Notes: a model not told the origin generated them from the letters alone. 64,000 nt of DNA from Myxococcota bacterium (GCA_039030075.1 JBCCEW010000003.1:62001-126000); one strand, 5' to 3'; positions 15,906 through 24,955 are shown, numbered from the stretch's first letter. Translations and numbers: made by a program.

Positions 15906-18119
15906 GTGTCGGTAGAAGGGCAAGGCGCTCGAGCGCGCCGCTTCTCTGCGGCCCACACCGCCGCCTTGGCGGGCGCCGCCGCCCTGGCTGCGCTGCTGCG
16001 CCTGCTGCCGGGGTCGAGCGTCTTCACCAGCGAGGGCGCCCTGCTCTGGGACGGCGACTCGTACTACCACATGCGGCGGGTCGCCCACGCGCTGCAGCAC
16101 TTCCCCGACTTCCTCTTCTTCGACCCCTACCTCGACTACCCGCGCGGGACCGAGCCCCACTGGCCGCCGGGCTTCGACTGGACGCTCGCGGCGATCCTGC
16201 GGCCGTTCGTGGGGGACGACGTGGCCGCGGCCGAGCGCTGGGCCGCGGTGGTGCCGGTGGTGTTCGCGTCGCTCGCCGTGGTCGCACTGGCCTTCGTCGG
16301 GCGCCGGCTGGCGGGACCGACGGCCGGCGTCGCCGCCGCGTTCGGCCTCGCCGTCCTACCCGCCAGCTACAGCTACACGCGTCTCGGGTTCTTCGATCAC
16401 CACGCCGCGGTCACCCTCCTGGTAACCCTCGTCCTGGGCGGCGTGCTCACCCTCGTGCGCTGGCGCGACGTGGGGCCCAGACTCTGGCCGCTCTTCGCCG
16501 GCGCACTCGTCGCCGCGAACCTCTACGTCTGGCCTGGATCGCTCGTGCTGCTCGTGCTGGCCCAGGCGGGCGCGCTCGTCTGGACGCTGGGCGCGGCTAC
16601 GCGCGACACGGCGGTGGCGCGGGCAGGGCGGCTCGCGGCGGCCCATGCACTCGCGGCCGGGCTCGTGGCGCTCTACGGCTACGGCCGCAGCTTCCTCGGT
16701 TGGGGGAGCTTCACACCCCTCGACCTCACCTCGTTCCAGCCCGTCTACTTCGCGTGCGCCGCCCTCACGCTCGGCGGCTCGGCCCTTGCCTGGCGCCGTA
16801 CCCGCTTCGGCGCGGGGCTTCCGTCGCGCGTGGGCATCGCCATCGGCGTCGGGGCGTGTGTCCTGGTCGCGACCTTCGTCGCCATCCCCGAACTGCGCGC
16901 GAGCCTGCTGCGCTCGACCGACTGGTTCGCCGGCGACGAACGCTTCCACAGCCTCGTTGCCGAGCTCGAGCCGCTCTTGGGCGCCGGCACGTCCCAGCCC
17001 GAACGCGGCGCCCGCTTCTTCTCGCCGCTCCTGTTCGCCTTCCCGCTGGCGTGGTTCGTCCTCGTGATGAGCGACCGCCGCGACCCGGCACGTCTCATGC
17101 TCGCCGCCTGGAGCCTCGTGTTCGGTGTCATGACGCTCACCCAGCTCCGCTTCATGAACAGCTTCGCGGTGGCGTTCAGCCTGGTGTGGGCGGTGGCCTT
17201 CGTCGACATCGCGCGCAAACTCGCCGAACGCGGCATCGCGCGCCGGTCGATCGGCATCGGTGCTGCGGTCGCCGTGGGCCTCGCCGCCATCCCTGTCTAT
17301 GGCTACTACCGCGACGAGGCCGCGAAGTTCGCGCGAAGCGCCGACGACACGCGCGCCGTGCACTTCCGACGCGCCGCGCGCTACCTCGCCGAGCACACGC
17401 CCCCCGCCGAAGGTCCCGACGGAACCCTCGACTACGGCGTCCTGGCCGCCTGGGGCTACGGGCACCAGGTCCGCTACTACGCGGGACGGCCCGTCCTGCA
17501 GGACAACTTCGGCATCTACGGCGGCGCCCAACAGAACATGGACGACGCCGACCGCTACTTCGCGGCCGAAACCGAAGCGCGCGCGCTGGCGATCCTCGAC
17601 CGCTTGCGGCTGCGGTACATCATCGCCGACCGCTGGGGCTCGGGCGTCCCCGTCGCGACACCGCCGCGCTCGATGATCCGGCGTCTCGTGGGCCTGCGCG
17701 GTTCCCAGGCGCGGCTGGGAGAGGGCCCGGACGCACCCGTCGTCCCGGCGCTCTCGCGACACCGACTGATCTACGAATCGGCCGGAAGCGACGGGCCACT
17801 CCGGGTGTTCGAACGGGTCGCGGGAGCGCGGGTCGAGGGAAGCGCGACGCCGGGTGCGGGTGTGATCGCCGACCTCGCGCTGCGGACCGGCGAAGGGGGC
17901 TTCGGGTTCCGCACGTCGACGCGGGCCGATGCGCGCGGTCGCTACCGGCTGGTCGTCCCCTACCCCACCGTCGACTGGGGCGCGGCGGCGACGCCGGAAG
18001 GGGCGTATCGCCTCTACAGCGAAGGCGAATACTTCTCGCTCGACGTCAGCGAGGCCGCCGTGGTCCAGGGTCAGCGTGTCGACGGCCCCGACTTCGCGCC
18101 GCCGGAAGCAGCGAACTAG
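15906..18119 (+). CDS. STT3/AglB/PglB-like oligosaccharyltransferase (GT66-type)
   Basis: About 737 residues from the GTG at 15906. An in-frame ATG at 15780 exists but overlaps the divergent P450 start and adds a charged tail. Around 11-13 membrane segments fill residues 15-465, then a soluble C-terminal domain. GT66 landmarks: first-loop acidic motif in WDGDSYYHMR (48-57), 'FDHH' (163-166), 'SLVAELEP' with E353 in the place of the T-x-x-E/TIAE glutamate, R415 in 'LRFMNSF', and 'LAAWGYGHQVRYY' (513-525) in the position of W-W-D-Y-G. The W-W-D triplet that binds the +2 Ser/Thr of the sequon is A-W-G here. Probable role: transfer of a lipid-linked glycan, acceptor rule possibly altered. Isolated from other glycan genes. 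It shares CTAG with the next gene's stop. Confidence 0.75.
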   Translation: MSVEGQGARARRFSAAHTAALAGAAALAALLRLLPGSSVFTSEGALLWDGDSYYHMRRVAHALQHFPDFLFFDPYLDYPRGTEPHWPPGFDWTLAAILRPFVGDDVAAAERWAAVVPVVFASLAVVALAFVGRRLAGPTAGVAAAFGLAVLPASYSYTRLGFFDHHAAVTLLVTLVLGGVLTLVRWRDVGPRLWPLFAGALVAANLYVWPGSLVLLVLAQAGALVWTLGAATRDTAVARAGRLAAAHALAAGLVALYGYGRSFLGWGSFTPLDLTSFQPVYFACAALTLGGSALAWRRTRFGAGLPSRVGIAIGVGACVLVATFVAIPELRASLLRSTDWFAGDERFHSLVAELEPLLGAGTSQPERGARFFSPLLFAFPLAWFVLVMSDRRDPARLMLAAWSLVFGVMTLTQLRFMNSFAVAFSLVWAVAFVDIARKLAERGIARRSIGIGAAVAVGLAAIPVYGYYRDEAAKFARSADDTRAVHFRRAARYLAEHTPPAEGPDGTLDYGVLAAWGYGHQVRYYAGRPVLQDNFGIYGGAQQNMDDADRYFAAETEARALAILDRLRLRYIIADRWGSGVPVATPPRSMIRRLVGLRGSQARLGEGPDAPVVPALSRHRLIYESAGSDGPLRVFERVAGARVEGSATPGAGVIADLALRTGEGGFGFRTSTRADARGRYRLVVPYPTVDWGAAATPEGAYRLYSEGEYFSLDVSEAAVVQGQRVDGPDFAPPEAAN

Positions 18120-19111
18120 GAACCACCGAGCTTCGGCACCGCCTTCGCGGGCAAGCGTCCGGCTTCGACGTACCAGCGGAAGAGATCGCGCAGGGTCTCT
18201 TCCGGGTCGCGCCAGCCGACGCCGAGCTCCGCGACTACCGGCGAGTCGGCGACCCGCTGCCAGCGCGTGGCGATCTCGATGCCTTCCCCGGTCATCGGCA
18301 TCTTGCGCCCGGTGACCCGCCCGATGACGTCCATCGTGCGCGCCGCCCCGCGCAAGAGCCAGCCGGGGGCCGAGATGCGGGGGATACGCGCACCGGTCAC
18401 TTCGACCAGGAGATCGGTCAGCGCGTCCCAGGTGAAGAAGTGTCCGCCGGCGAGGACGCGGCCGGCATGGCGCGTCTCGAGCAGGCGGCGGATCAGGATG
18501 CCCAGATCGCGGCCGTCGACGAACTGGGTGGCTCCCACCCGCAGGGTTCCTCGCAGGAAGCTGCGGTACGCCTTCACCGATTCGCTGAAACCCGGATCGT
18601 CGGGGCCGACGACGCCGGGCGGATAGAGGATCGTCACCCCGGCGCCCGCCTGCGCCTGCTCGCGCACCCAGCGATCGGCGCGCGCCTTCGAGCGCCCATA
18701 GTGGGTGGCGCCCATCACGGGCTCGGACGCTTCGGTAGTCGGTCGGCCCGGCTGCATGATCGCTTCGAGGCTCGAGAGGTAGACACACGGGAGTTCGCGC
18801 GCGAAGGCGGCGCCGAGCACGACTTCGGTGCCGGTGACGTTTGCGGCGAAGTCCTGGGCGCCGGTCGTCACCGACACCCCCGCTGCTGCGTGCACCAGCG
18901 CGTCACAGCCATCGAGGGCCTTCTCGACGGACGCAGCGTCGGTCATGTCGCCGGCGACGCGATCCGTCGCCGCGACGCCGAGCGGCTCGAGCACGCGCGC
19001 GCCCTTCCCCTCGTCGCGCACCAACGCGCGCAGCGTGTGTTCGCCGTCCTGCAACGCACGCGCCGCGTGGTAGCCGATGAAGCCGGTAGCGCCGGTCACG
19101 AGAATCTTCAC
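18116..19111 (-). CDS. NAD-dependent epimerase/dehydratase (extended SDR)
   Basis: 331 residues starting at a GTG with GGAGA just upstream. N-terminal NAD(P) motif TGATGFIG (residues ~6-13), 'DALVHAAAGVS', and the catalytic pair Y-G-R-S-K in 'THYGRSKARADRW'. The sequence resembles dihydroflavonol-4-reductase/3-beta-hydroxysteroid dehydrogenase relatives, which reduce or oxidise ring carbonyls; given the P450s nearby a sterol-like substrate is possible but not shown. It converges with the STT3-like gene, and the tetranucleotide CTAG at 18116-18119 carries both stop codons. Confidence 0.85.
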   Translation of the reverse strand: MKILVTGATGFIGYHAARALQDGEHTLRALVRDEGKGARVLEPLGVAATDRVAGDMTDAASVEKALDGCDALVHAAAGVSVTTGAQDFAANVTGTEVVLGAAFARELPCVYLSSLEAIMQPGRPTTEASEPVMGATHYGRSKARADRWVREQAQAGAGVTILYPPGVVGPDDPGFSESVKAYRSFLRGTLRVGATQFVDGRDLGILIRRLLETRHAGRVLAGGHFFTWDALTDLLVEVTGARIPRISAPGWLLRGAARTMDVIGRVTGRKMPMTGEGIEIATRWQRVADSPVVAELGVGWRDPEETLRDLFRWYVEAGRLPAKAVPKLGGS

Positions 19112-19172
19112 GTCGTCTCCGCGCGACGTGCCGACGCCGTCGCGGCGGGCCAGGGTATCGAAAGCGCGCGGG

Positions 19173-20765
19173 CTAGAGCGAAGCGTCAGGCGCGCGTGAC
19201 GAGCGCTTCGGATCGATCCCGTACTTTTCGAGCCGCGAACGCAGGGTCGTCGGTTTCAGCCCCAATAGCGCGGCCGCTCCATCGGGGCCGTAGATCCGCC
19301 CGCCGGTCTCCTCCAACGCGCGCATCAGGTTGTCGCGCATCAGCGCCTGCAGGTCCTCTTCGCGCAGCACGCCGGGCTGCGGGCGTCGCCGCTTGGGGCC
19401 CAGCTGCAGGGCCAGTGGCCCCGAGCGTGTCACGATCGCCGCCCGCTCGATCACGTTGCGGAGCTCGCGCACGTTGCCCGGCCAGTCGTAGTCGGCGAGC
19501 TCCGCGAGGTTCTCGGGCGAGAGGTACACCGCCTCGCCGTGGCGAACGCGCTCGAAGAAGTGGCGGGCCAGGATCGCAGCGTCGCCGGCACGATCGCGCA
19601 ATGGCGGCATCTCGATCGGGAAGACGTTCAGCCGGTAGTAGAGGTCTTCGCGGAAGCCGCCGCTGCGCACCTGGGCCTCGAGGTCGCGGTTGGTCGCCGC
19701 CACGACCCGCACGTCGGCGCGCGTCACCTTCGTTTCCCCGAGCCGTTGCACCTCGCCCTGCTCGAGGACGCGCAAGAGCTTTGCCTGCAGCGCGAGGGGG
19801 ATCTCGCCGACCTCGTCGAGGAAGAGGGTGCCCCCGTCGGCGGCGGCGACGAAGCCGATCCGGTCGCGCGTGGCCCCGGTGAAAGCGCCGCGCACGTGGC
19901 CGAAGAACTCGCTCTCGAAGAGCTCCGATGGGATCGCCGCGCAGTTCACCCGCACCCACGGCCCTTCGGCGCGCGCGCTGCGCGCGTGGATCTCGCGCGC
20001 CACCAGCTCCTTCCCCGTCCCCGACTCGCCACGCACCACGACGGTGGCGTCGCTCTCGGCCACCAACGCCACCTGGTCGAGGACCCGCCGCAGCGCAGGG
20101 CTCTCTCCGAGGATCGAGCCGAAGGCGGCGACCTCACGGACCTCGTCGCGCAGGATCGCGTTCTGGACCTCGAGCTGGGCGCGCAGGCGCTCGGCCTCCT
20201 CGAAGGCGCGGGCCGTGGCCAGCGTCGCGGCGGCGTGGTCGGCGATCGTCCGCAGCCGCGCGAGGTCGTCTTCGTCGAAGGGCACGCGCAGGAAAAGGCC
20301 GAGCACCCCGAGGACCTCGTCGCGGAAGCGCAGGGGCTGGCCGCCGAAGGCCACCAATCGTTCGCTGCGCGCCCACTCGGGGTGCTGGAGCGCGTCGGGG
20401 TCCGAGGCGAGGTCGTTGGCGACCAGCGGCTGCCCGGTGGCCGCTACCCGGCCGACCTTGCGGCCCCCGATCGGGAAGCGGTGGAAGGCCCCGTTCAGTC
20501 GGCCCCAGTCGGCGCCCGGGCTGCGCGAGCGCCCGGCGCTCGAGACGAGGTGGAGGCAGGGCACTCCCGACTCGGCGCCGAGGGACCCGCGACAGATCTC
20601 GCACTCGGCATCGCGGCGCACGAGCCACAGGCGGGCCAGGGCCGTGCCGGGCAGCTCGGCGAGCCGTCGGGTGATGGTGCTCAGCAGTCGGTCGAGCGAG
20701 CGCTCGCCGGCCAGCTCGATCTGCAGGGCTTCGAGAGCCGCCGCGGGGAGCGCCGATTGACCCAT
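19173..20765 (-). CDS. Sigma-54-dependent activator with GAF domain (EBP)
   Basis: 530 residues. Residues ~1-190 form a GAF sensor domain with a cysteine group (C55-x-x-C58 and C70 before 'LHLVSSAGR') that may bind a metal or sense redox state. Residues ~215-450 are the AAA+ domain: Walker A GESGTGKE (246-253), the sigma-54-contacting GAFTGA loop (293-298) and Walker B GGTLFLDE (311-318). The C-terminus is a Fis-type helix-turn-helix (GPDGAAALLGLKPTTLRSRLEKYGI). With GAFTGA intact it should activate RNA polymerase-sigma54. The likely target lies next door: a sigma-54 promoter and palindromes precede the small gene at 20966. Its own promoter (TAGGCT at 20772) is close to those palindromes, so autoregulation is possible. 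Confidence 0.9.
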   Translation of the reverse strand: MGQSALPAAALEALQIELAGERSLDRLLSTITRRLAELPGTALARLWLVRRDAECEICRGSLGAESGVPCLHLVSSAGRSRSPGADWGRLNGAFHRFPIGGRKVGRVAATGQPLVANDLASDPDALQHPEWARSERLVAFGGQPLRFRDEVLGVLGLFLRVPFDEDDLARLRTIADHAAATLATARAFEEAERLRAQLEVQNAILRDEVREVAAFGSILGESPALRRVLDQVALVAESDATVVVRGESGTGKELVAREIHARSARAEGPWVRVNCAAIPSELFESEFFGHVRGAFTGATRDRIGFVAAADGGTLFLDEVGEIPLALQAKLLRVLEQGEVQRLGETKVTRADVRVVAATNRDLEAQVRSGGFREDLYYRLNVFPIEMPPLRDRAGDAAILARHFFERVRHGEAVYLSPENLAELADYDWPGNVRELRNVIERAAIVTRSGPLALQLGPKRRRPQPGVLREEDLQALMRDNLMRALEETGGRIYGPDGAAALLGLKPTTLRSRLEKYGIDPKRSSRAPDASL

Positions 20766-20771
20766 CCCGAG

Positions 20772-20777
20772 AGCCTA
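20772..20777 (-). promoter_or_regulatory. Probable -10 element (TAGGCT) of the sigma-54 activator gene
   Basis: TAGGCT on the minus strand ends six bases before the ATG at 20765, and there is no Shine-Dalgarno. The identical hexamer at the same distance precedes the gene at 24949. This fits a leaderless transcript. Confidence 0.4.
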
Positions 20778-20798
20778 GACCAGCTGAAGGCGATAGCC

Positions 20799-20830
20799 CG
20801 AAATTTCGTGATTCCACGAAAAACCGTTTC
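20799..20830. promoter_or_regulatory. Cluster of overlapping palindromes: probable activator (UAS) sites
   Basis: Three overlapping inverted repeats: CGAAATTTCG (20799-20808), TTTCGTG-N4-CACGAAA (20804-20821) and GAAA-N5-TTTC (20818-20830). They stand out as A+T-rich in a G+C-rich background. Their centre is about 100 bases upstream of the -24 element at 20915, the usual distance for binding of sigma-54 activators, and about 45 bases upstream of the activator gene's own start, which would allow autorepression. Binding by the protein encoded at 19173 is inferred. Confidence 0.6.
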
Positions 20831-20914
20831 TTCGGAGCCCCGTCGGAGGCTCGGGTGGGGGCCGGGAGACGCTGCAACCCCTTGAATTCGCTAGCTTGCG
20901 GTGCGCTCGGCGGG

Positions 20915-20930
20915 TTGGCCCGAAGCTTGC
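20915..20930 (+). promoter_or_regulatory. Sigma-54 (-24/-12) promoter
   Basis: TTGGCCCG-N4-TTGC: the invariant GG (20917-20918) and GC (20929-20930) are separated by ten bases, and the element differs from the consensus TTGGCACG-N4-TTGC at one position. Transcription would begin near 20942, giving a ~25-base leader that contains the GGAGG site for the gene at 20966. Confidence 0.75.
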
Positions 20931-20965
20931 GAACGGGTTCTCCCATTCGCATGGAGGAACATTCG

Positions 20966-21187
20966 ATGTCCGTCTCGATTCGCGAACGCGCCGCGACCAC
21001 GATCCGCCGCGAATGGCAGAACCACCGCTACGGCTACGGGATCATCCTGGCCTTCGTCGCGGCCGGCCCCCTCGTCGTCCACTTCTTGTTCGAGGACGTC
21101 ACGCCCTGGGTGGGCGTCTTCGGCGGCATGGCCTTCGGCGTCTACGCGGCGCTCTGCGCCGTGCCCGACAAGTTCTACGAGAGCTAG
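20966..21187 (+). CDS. Small two-helix membrane protein under sigma-54 control
   Basis: A 73-residue protein with an excellent Shine-Dalgarno (GGAGGAA, seven bases before the ATG). N-terminal ~22 residues are charged and amphipathic (MSVSIRERAATTIRREWQ), then two hydrophobic spans (about 26-45 IILAFVAAGPLVVHFLF and 49-66 WVGVFGGMAFGVYAALCAV) separated by 'EDVTP', and a short tail KFYES. I do not recognise a family. It is the only gene between the sigma-54 promoter and a hairpin terminator, so it appears to be the sole output of the divergent activator. A membrane stress or envelope role is a guess. Because it is short, expression should be verified. Confidence 0.75.
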   Translation: MSVSIRERAATTIRREWQNHRYGYGIILAFVAAGPLVVHFLFEDVTPWVGVFGGMAFGVYAALCAVPDKFYES

Positions 21188-21195
21188 CCGCACGG

Positions 21196-21218
21196 GGCGG
21201 CTTTCCGCCGCCTTCTTC
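21196..21218 (+). terminator. Probable factor-independent terminator
   Basis: GGCGGC-TTTCC-GCCGCC hairpin (stem 21196-21201 with 21207-21212) followed by TTCTTC, starting nine bases after the stop of the small membrane protein gene. The T-tract is imperfect. Confidence 0.5.
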
Positions 21219-21340
21219 GTTCCCGAAGCTCGCTGTAGTTCACTAAAGCTTCGCTTCGTCGCCTCGAACGCGACGGAAACTCGCTCCCGTGCCCCGATCG
21301 GGGTCTCTCGGAATCGCTGGTGCGCCCGCCGCCGGGGGCG
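21219..21340. other. Convergent intergenic region
   Basis: About 120 bases between two convergent genes. It contains a 12-base perfect palindrome, CCCCGATCGGGG (21292-21303), with no loop or T-run, and no gene that I can support. Confidence 0.35.
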
Positions 21341-23095
21341 TCAGGCCGGGGGCGGCTGGCTGCCCCGGACCAGGCGCCCGGCCAGCTCGCCGGTGGGTTC
21401 GCCGTTCTCGAAAGCGACCTTCCCCGAGACGATCGTGTGCTCGTAGCCCGTCGCCTTCTGGACCAGGCGGCGGCCGCCCGCGGGCAGGTCGTAGACGACG
21501 GTGGGCGGGTGCAGGGTCAGGCCGTCGAAGTCGATCACGTTGACGTCGGCCTTGTAGCCCGGGCGCAGCAGCCCGCGGTCGTAGAGCCCGACGAGCTCGG
21601 CGGTGGCCTGGGTCTGCATGTGGACGAGCCGCTCGAGCGGGAGCCGCTTGCCGCGGCTGCGGTCGCGGCCCCAGTGCTGGATCAGCGTGGTCGGAAAGCT
21701 CGCATCGCAGAGCACGCCGCAGTGGGCGCCGCCGTCGGAGAGGCCGAACACGGTGTGGGGGTGCTCGAGCATCTCCTCGACGAAGTCGAGGTTGCCCGAG
21801 CCGTAGTTGAAGAGCGGGTGGTAGAGCAGCGCGCGGCCGTCCTGCTCGAGCATCGCGTCGTAGGCCACCTCGGCCGGGCTGCGGCCCTCACGCTCTGCGA
21901 TGCCCGCCACCGAGTCTTCGTACGCCGGCTCGTAGTCGACCGGATCGCTCATCGGGAACATCTTGTGGAAGCTCGTGATGATCTCACCGACGAGACCCTC
22001 GGGCCCATCTGCGCTCTCGGCCTCGGCCAGGATCTGCGCGCGCACCTCGGGCTTCTCGAGGTTCGCGATGCGCTCCGCCAGGGGCAGCGCCTCGAACTTC
22101 TCGAGGTCGTAGCAGGCGTCGCGGAAGCCGGTGCAGAAGCTGAAGGGGTTGAGGGTCGCCGTGAGCCCGAGCAGCACGCCGGTGGCGCGCGGCGGCACCT
22201 GGCCCCGCATCGGCAGGCCGTCGGCCTGGGCGGTCGTGACGGCATCGAGGAGCTGCTTCCACCACTCGGGGCGGGCGTCCTGCTGCTCGACGGTGATCGA
22301 GCACGGTCGGCCCGACTCCTCCACCATGCGGCGGAACATCTTGAACTCGGCATCGAAGTCGTAGAAGTCGGAGATGCCCTGGAGCACGCCCTTGCCGGTT
22401 TCGCCGAGGGCCTTGGCGATCCCGACGAGCTCCTCTTCGTGGGCGGTGATCGTCGGCGTGAGCACCCCGCTCGCGTCGCGGTGCTTCTCGGTGCGCGAGG
22501 TGGTGAAGCCGAGGGCGCCGGCCTCGATCGCTTCTTGCACGACCGTCTTCATGCCGGCGATCTCGTCGTCGGTCGCGACCTCGTGGGCCGGTCCGCGCTC
22601 GCCCATCACGTAGGCGCGGACCGCGCCGTGAGGGATCTGGGCGCCGACGTCGATGGCCAGCGGTGAGGTCTCGAGCGCGTCGAGGTACTCGGGGAAGGTC
22701 TCCCAGCGCCAGCGAATGCCCTCGTGGAGCGCCGTGCCGGGGATGTCCTCGACTCCTTCCATCAAACCGATCAGCCAGTCGCGCTGCTCGGGACGGCACG
22801 GCGCGAAGCCCACGCCGCAGTTGCCCGTGACGATCGTGGTGACCCCGTGATGGGTCGACGGCGAGACGTAGGGATCCCAGGTGACCTGGCCATCGTAGTG
22901 GGTGTGGGCGTCGACGAAGCCCGGCGTCACGATCTTGCCGGTCGCATCGATGCGTCGGGTGTCGGGGCCGATCTGGCTCTCGTCGAGGCGGCCGACCGCG
23001 ACGATCGTATCGCCACAGGTCGCGACGTCGGCATCGACGGGGGCGCTGCCGCTGCCGTCGTAGACGCGGCCACCGCGGATCACGAGATCGTACAT
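21341..23095 (-). CDS. N-acyl-D-amino-acid deacylase-like amidohydrolase
   Basis: 584 residues; AGGAG Shine-Dalgarno before the ATG. The amidohydrolase composite domain begins [13 protein letters not shown]; metal-binding H-x-H in '[12 protein letters not shown]' (~65-76), the D-aminoacylase cysteine motif '[12 protein letters not shown]' and the C-terminal Asp motif '[11 protein letters not shown]' are present. The two histidines that follow the middle strands in characterised D-aminoacylases are not evident ('[12 protein letters not shown]', 'SITVEQQDA'), so the metal site may be mononuclear or different. Substrate unknown: probably an N-acyl or cyclic amide in a catabolic route. A paralog with the same plan lies at 60217-61899. 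Confidence 0.8.
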   Translation of the reverse strand: MYDLVIRGGRVYDGSGSAPVDADVATCGDTIVAVGRLDESQIGPDTRRIDATGKIVTPGFVDAHTHYDGQVTWDPYVSPSTHHGVTTIVTGNCGVGFAPCRPEQRDWLIGLMEGVEDIPGTALHEGIRWRWETFPEYLDALETSPLAIDVGAQIPHGAVRAYVMGERGPAHEVATDDEIAGMKTVVQEAIEAGALGFTTSRTEKHRDASGVLTPTITAHEEELVGIAKALGETGKGVLQGISDFYDFDAEFKMFRRMVEESGRPCSITVEQQDARPEWWKQLLDAVTTAQADGLPMRGQVPPRATGVLLGLTATLNPFSFCTGFRDACYDLEKFEALPLAERIANLEKPEVRAQILAEAESADGPEGLVGEIITSFHKMFPMSDPVDYEPAYEDSVAGIAEREGRSPAEVAYDAMLEQDGRALLYHPLFNYGSGNLDFVEEMLEHPHTVFGLSDGGAHCGVLCDASFPTTLIQHWGRDRSRGKRLPLERLVHMQTQATAELVGLYDRGLLRPGYKADVNVIDFDGLTLHPPTVVYDLPAGGRRLVQKATGYEHTIVSGKVAFENGEPTGELAGRLVRGSQPPPA

Positions 23096-23207
23096 GGAGG
23101 TCTCCTGTCGACGCGGGCGCGAGCGTCGGGATGGGGGCGTAGGCAGTCTACCACCCGTCCGCCGCCGGGAATCCCGGGGCCGGCGGGAGCGATCCGGACG
23201 CGTCCGG

Positions 23208-23981
23208 CTAGAGCGCCTGGGGTCGGATCAGGCAGTCGCTGCCGCCGTCGGCGTGGATCACCGAGCCGTGGACGTAGCGCGCGTCGGGGCCGAGCAGGAA
23301 CGCCAGCACGCTCGCCATCTCCTCGGGCGGAGCGCTGCGACCGAGGGGGATCGGCATGGCCTGGACCGCCTCGCTCATCACCGGCGTGTCGTAGATCTTG
23401 TCGAGCATCGGCGTCGCAATCCGACCCGGGCAGAGCGCGTTCAACCGCACGCCACGATCGCCCCAGGCCTGGGCGCGGGCGCGCACCTGGAGGGCCAGGC
23501 CGCGCTTGGCGATGCAGTAGGCCGCGTTGCCGTCGTGCCCCTGGATCGCAGCGACGGCGCCCTCCTCGTCACCGGCGAGGCAGGCGTCGAGGGCGGCGGG
23601 CACCGCCTGCTCGGGAATCACCTCCTGATAGATCGCGCCGATCGAGGAGATCGCCACGGCCGCCGCTTCGCGGCCCTTCGCCAGGAGCGGGAGCAGCGCA
23701 TCGAGCACCTCGAGCGCCCCGAAGTAGTTCACGCGAATCACCGGACCGGGCTCGCAGTAGGGGCCGAGCGCCGCGCCCGACACCAGACCGTCGAGCGCGC
23801 CGCCGGCGTGCTCCGTCACTTCGCGAACCGCCTGGGCGCGGCCCTCCGGCGTGCCGAGGTCGGCCACGACGTCGGTCGGCTGGACGTCCACGCCGATCAC
23901 CCGGTGACCGTCGCGCTTCAGCCGTTCGGCCAGCGCGTTGCCGATTCCCGAACTCGCTCCCGTGATGGCGATGGTGCCCAT
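23208..23981 (-). CDS. SDR resembling 3-alpha-hydroxysteroid dehydrogenase/carbonyl reductase
   Basis: 257 residues with AGGAGA upstream of the ATG. NAD motif TGASSGIG; catalytic Ser in 'AISSIGAIY'; YxxxK in 'AAYCIAKRG'. About 35 residues separate the Ser region from the Tyr, an insertion known from Comamonas 3-alpha-HSD/carbonyl reductase, which this protein resembles through 'GALDGLVSGAALGP' and 'NALCPGRIATPML'. The C-terminus 'VHGSVIHADGGSDCLIRP' is typical of SDRs. A steroid, terpenoid or xenobiotic alcohol/ketone is a plausible substrate. It lies 112 bases upstream of the amidohydrolase gene and on the same strand. Confidence 0.85.
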   Translation of the reverse strand: MGTIAITGASSGIGNALAERLKRDGHRVIGVDVQPTDVVADLGTPEGRAQAVREVTEHAGGALDGLVSGAALGPYCEPGPVIRVNYFGALEVLDALLPLLAKGREAAAVAISSIGAIYQEVIPEQAVPAALDACLAGDEEGAVAAIQGHDGNAAYCIAKRGLALQVRARAQAWGDRGVRLNALCPGRIATPMLDKIYDTPVMSEAVQAMPIPLGRSAPPEEMASVLAFLLGPDARYVHGSVIHADGGSDCLIRPQAL

Positions 23982-24058
23982 GCGTTTCTCCTGTCGTCGC
24001 GTTGGCGGGGAGCGCGCATTCTATCGCGTCACCGCCCGACGGAGGGCGACACCGGGGC

Positions 24059-24949
24059 TCAGGACGGGTTTCTCTGCTCCTCGAGGGCCGCGCGCGCCTC
24101 GCGCCGGATGGCGGCGTGCTCGACGCGCATGTCGTCGCGCAGCTCCGACGCGGCCACGGCCTCGAGCAGAGCCAGAGCCTCGTCGCGCCGGTCGGGCGCG
24201 AGGTCGAGGAGGGTGAGGGCGGTGAGCAGACGGTTGCCCGGATGCTCGGCGTCGACGGCACGGGCCTCGTCGAGGAGCGGGAGCGCGCGGTCGCGATCCA
24301 CCCAACCCGAGATCAGCGGCACCCGGGGCAGGGCGCCGTGCAGGCGGCCGAGCAGTCGGTAGGCGCCGCCAGATTCGTAGGCGGGTTCGAGGGCGAGGGT
24401 GATGCGGGCATAGCGCTCGAGCCGGTTGGCCACGCCCTGGCGCACGGTGGCCAGCAAACCCTCGCTGCGGCTCCACGCCCCCCAGTTGATCGCCGACCAG
24501 AAGTAGACGCGCGCGAGGTCGGTGCGCGTGTAGCGGCCGGCTCCCGCGAGCGCGCGCGCCCAGGCCTCGGGCGATGCGTCGTCGGGATCCAGCTCGGCAA
24601 CCGAAGCGGCCAGCGCAGCGAGTCCCGCTTCCGAGACTTCCCGGGCGCGGTCGAAGCTGGTGCGGGCGGCGGCGGGCGTAGCGGCGCCGAAGTCCCCTGC
24701 GAAATGCAGCGCGCGCAGTAGCCGCCAGCGCCTCCCCAGGTCCTCCGGATCGGCGTCGAGCAGCGCGACGTGTTCCGCGACCAGCGTGCTCACGCGCTCG
24801 GATTCGGCGCGCGCTTCGTCGGCGCCCTCGGACCGCGCGGTCCACGCCGCGTCGGCTTCGGCGAGCGTGATCGCCGAAGCCCCGGCCGCGAGTGCCGCGA
24901 CGAGCGCGCAGGTCGCGAGGAGCGCCAGCCGGGTCTTGCGCCATTGCAT
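24059..24949 (-). CDS. Periplasmic TPR protein, TatT-like
   Basis: 296 residues with a signal peptide (MQWRKTRLALLATCALVAALAAGASA). The rest is alpha-helical with alanine-rich repeats. Landmarks 'VYFWSAINWGAWSR' and 'GGAYRLLGRLHGALPRVPLISG' resemble TatT-type (TP0956) TPR proteins that associate with TRAP-type periplasmic binding proteins for hydrophobic ligands. That assignment is from pattern memory and is moderate. No TRAP transporter gene is adjacent. A TAGGCT hexamer six bases before the ATG and no Shine-Dalgarno suggest a leaderless mRNA. Confidence 0.55.
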   Translation of the reverse strand: MQWRKTRLALLATCALVAALAAGASAITLAEADAAWTARSEGADEARAESERVSTLVAEHVALLDADPEDLGRRWRLLRALHFAGDFGAATPAAARTSFDRAREVSEAGLAALAASVAELDPDDASPEAWARALAGAGRYTRTDLARVYFWSAINWGAWSRSEGLLATVRQGVANRLERYARITLALEPAYESGGAYRLLGRLHGALPRVPLISGWVDRDRALPLLDEARAVDAEHPGNRLLTALTLLDLAPDRRDEALALLEAVAASELRDDMRVEHAAIRREARAALEEQRNPS

Positions 24950-24955
24950 CGCCCG

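Noticed and set aside
15632-19882. A 1416-codon plus-strand open frame
   Set aside because: It is a shadow of the STT3-like, SDR and sigma-54 activator genes; no recognisable domain, extreme Arg content.
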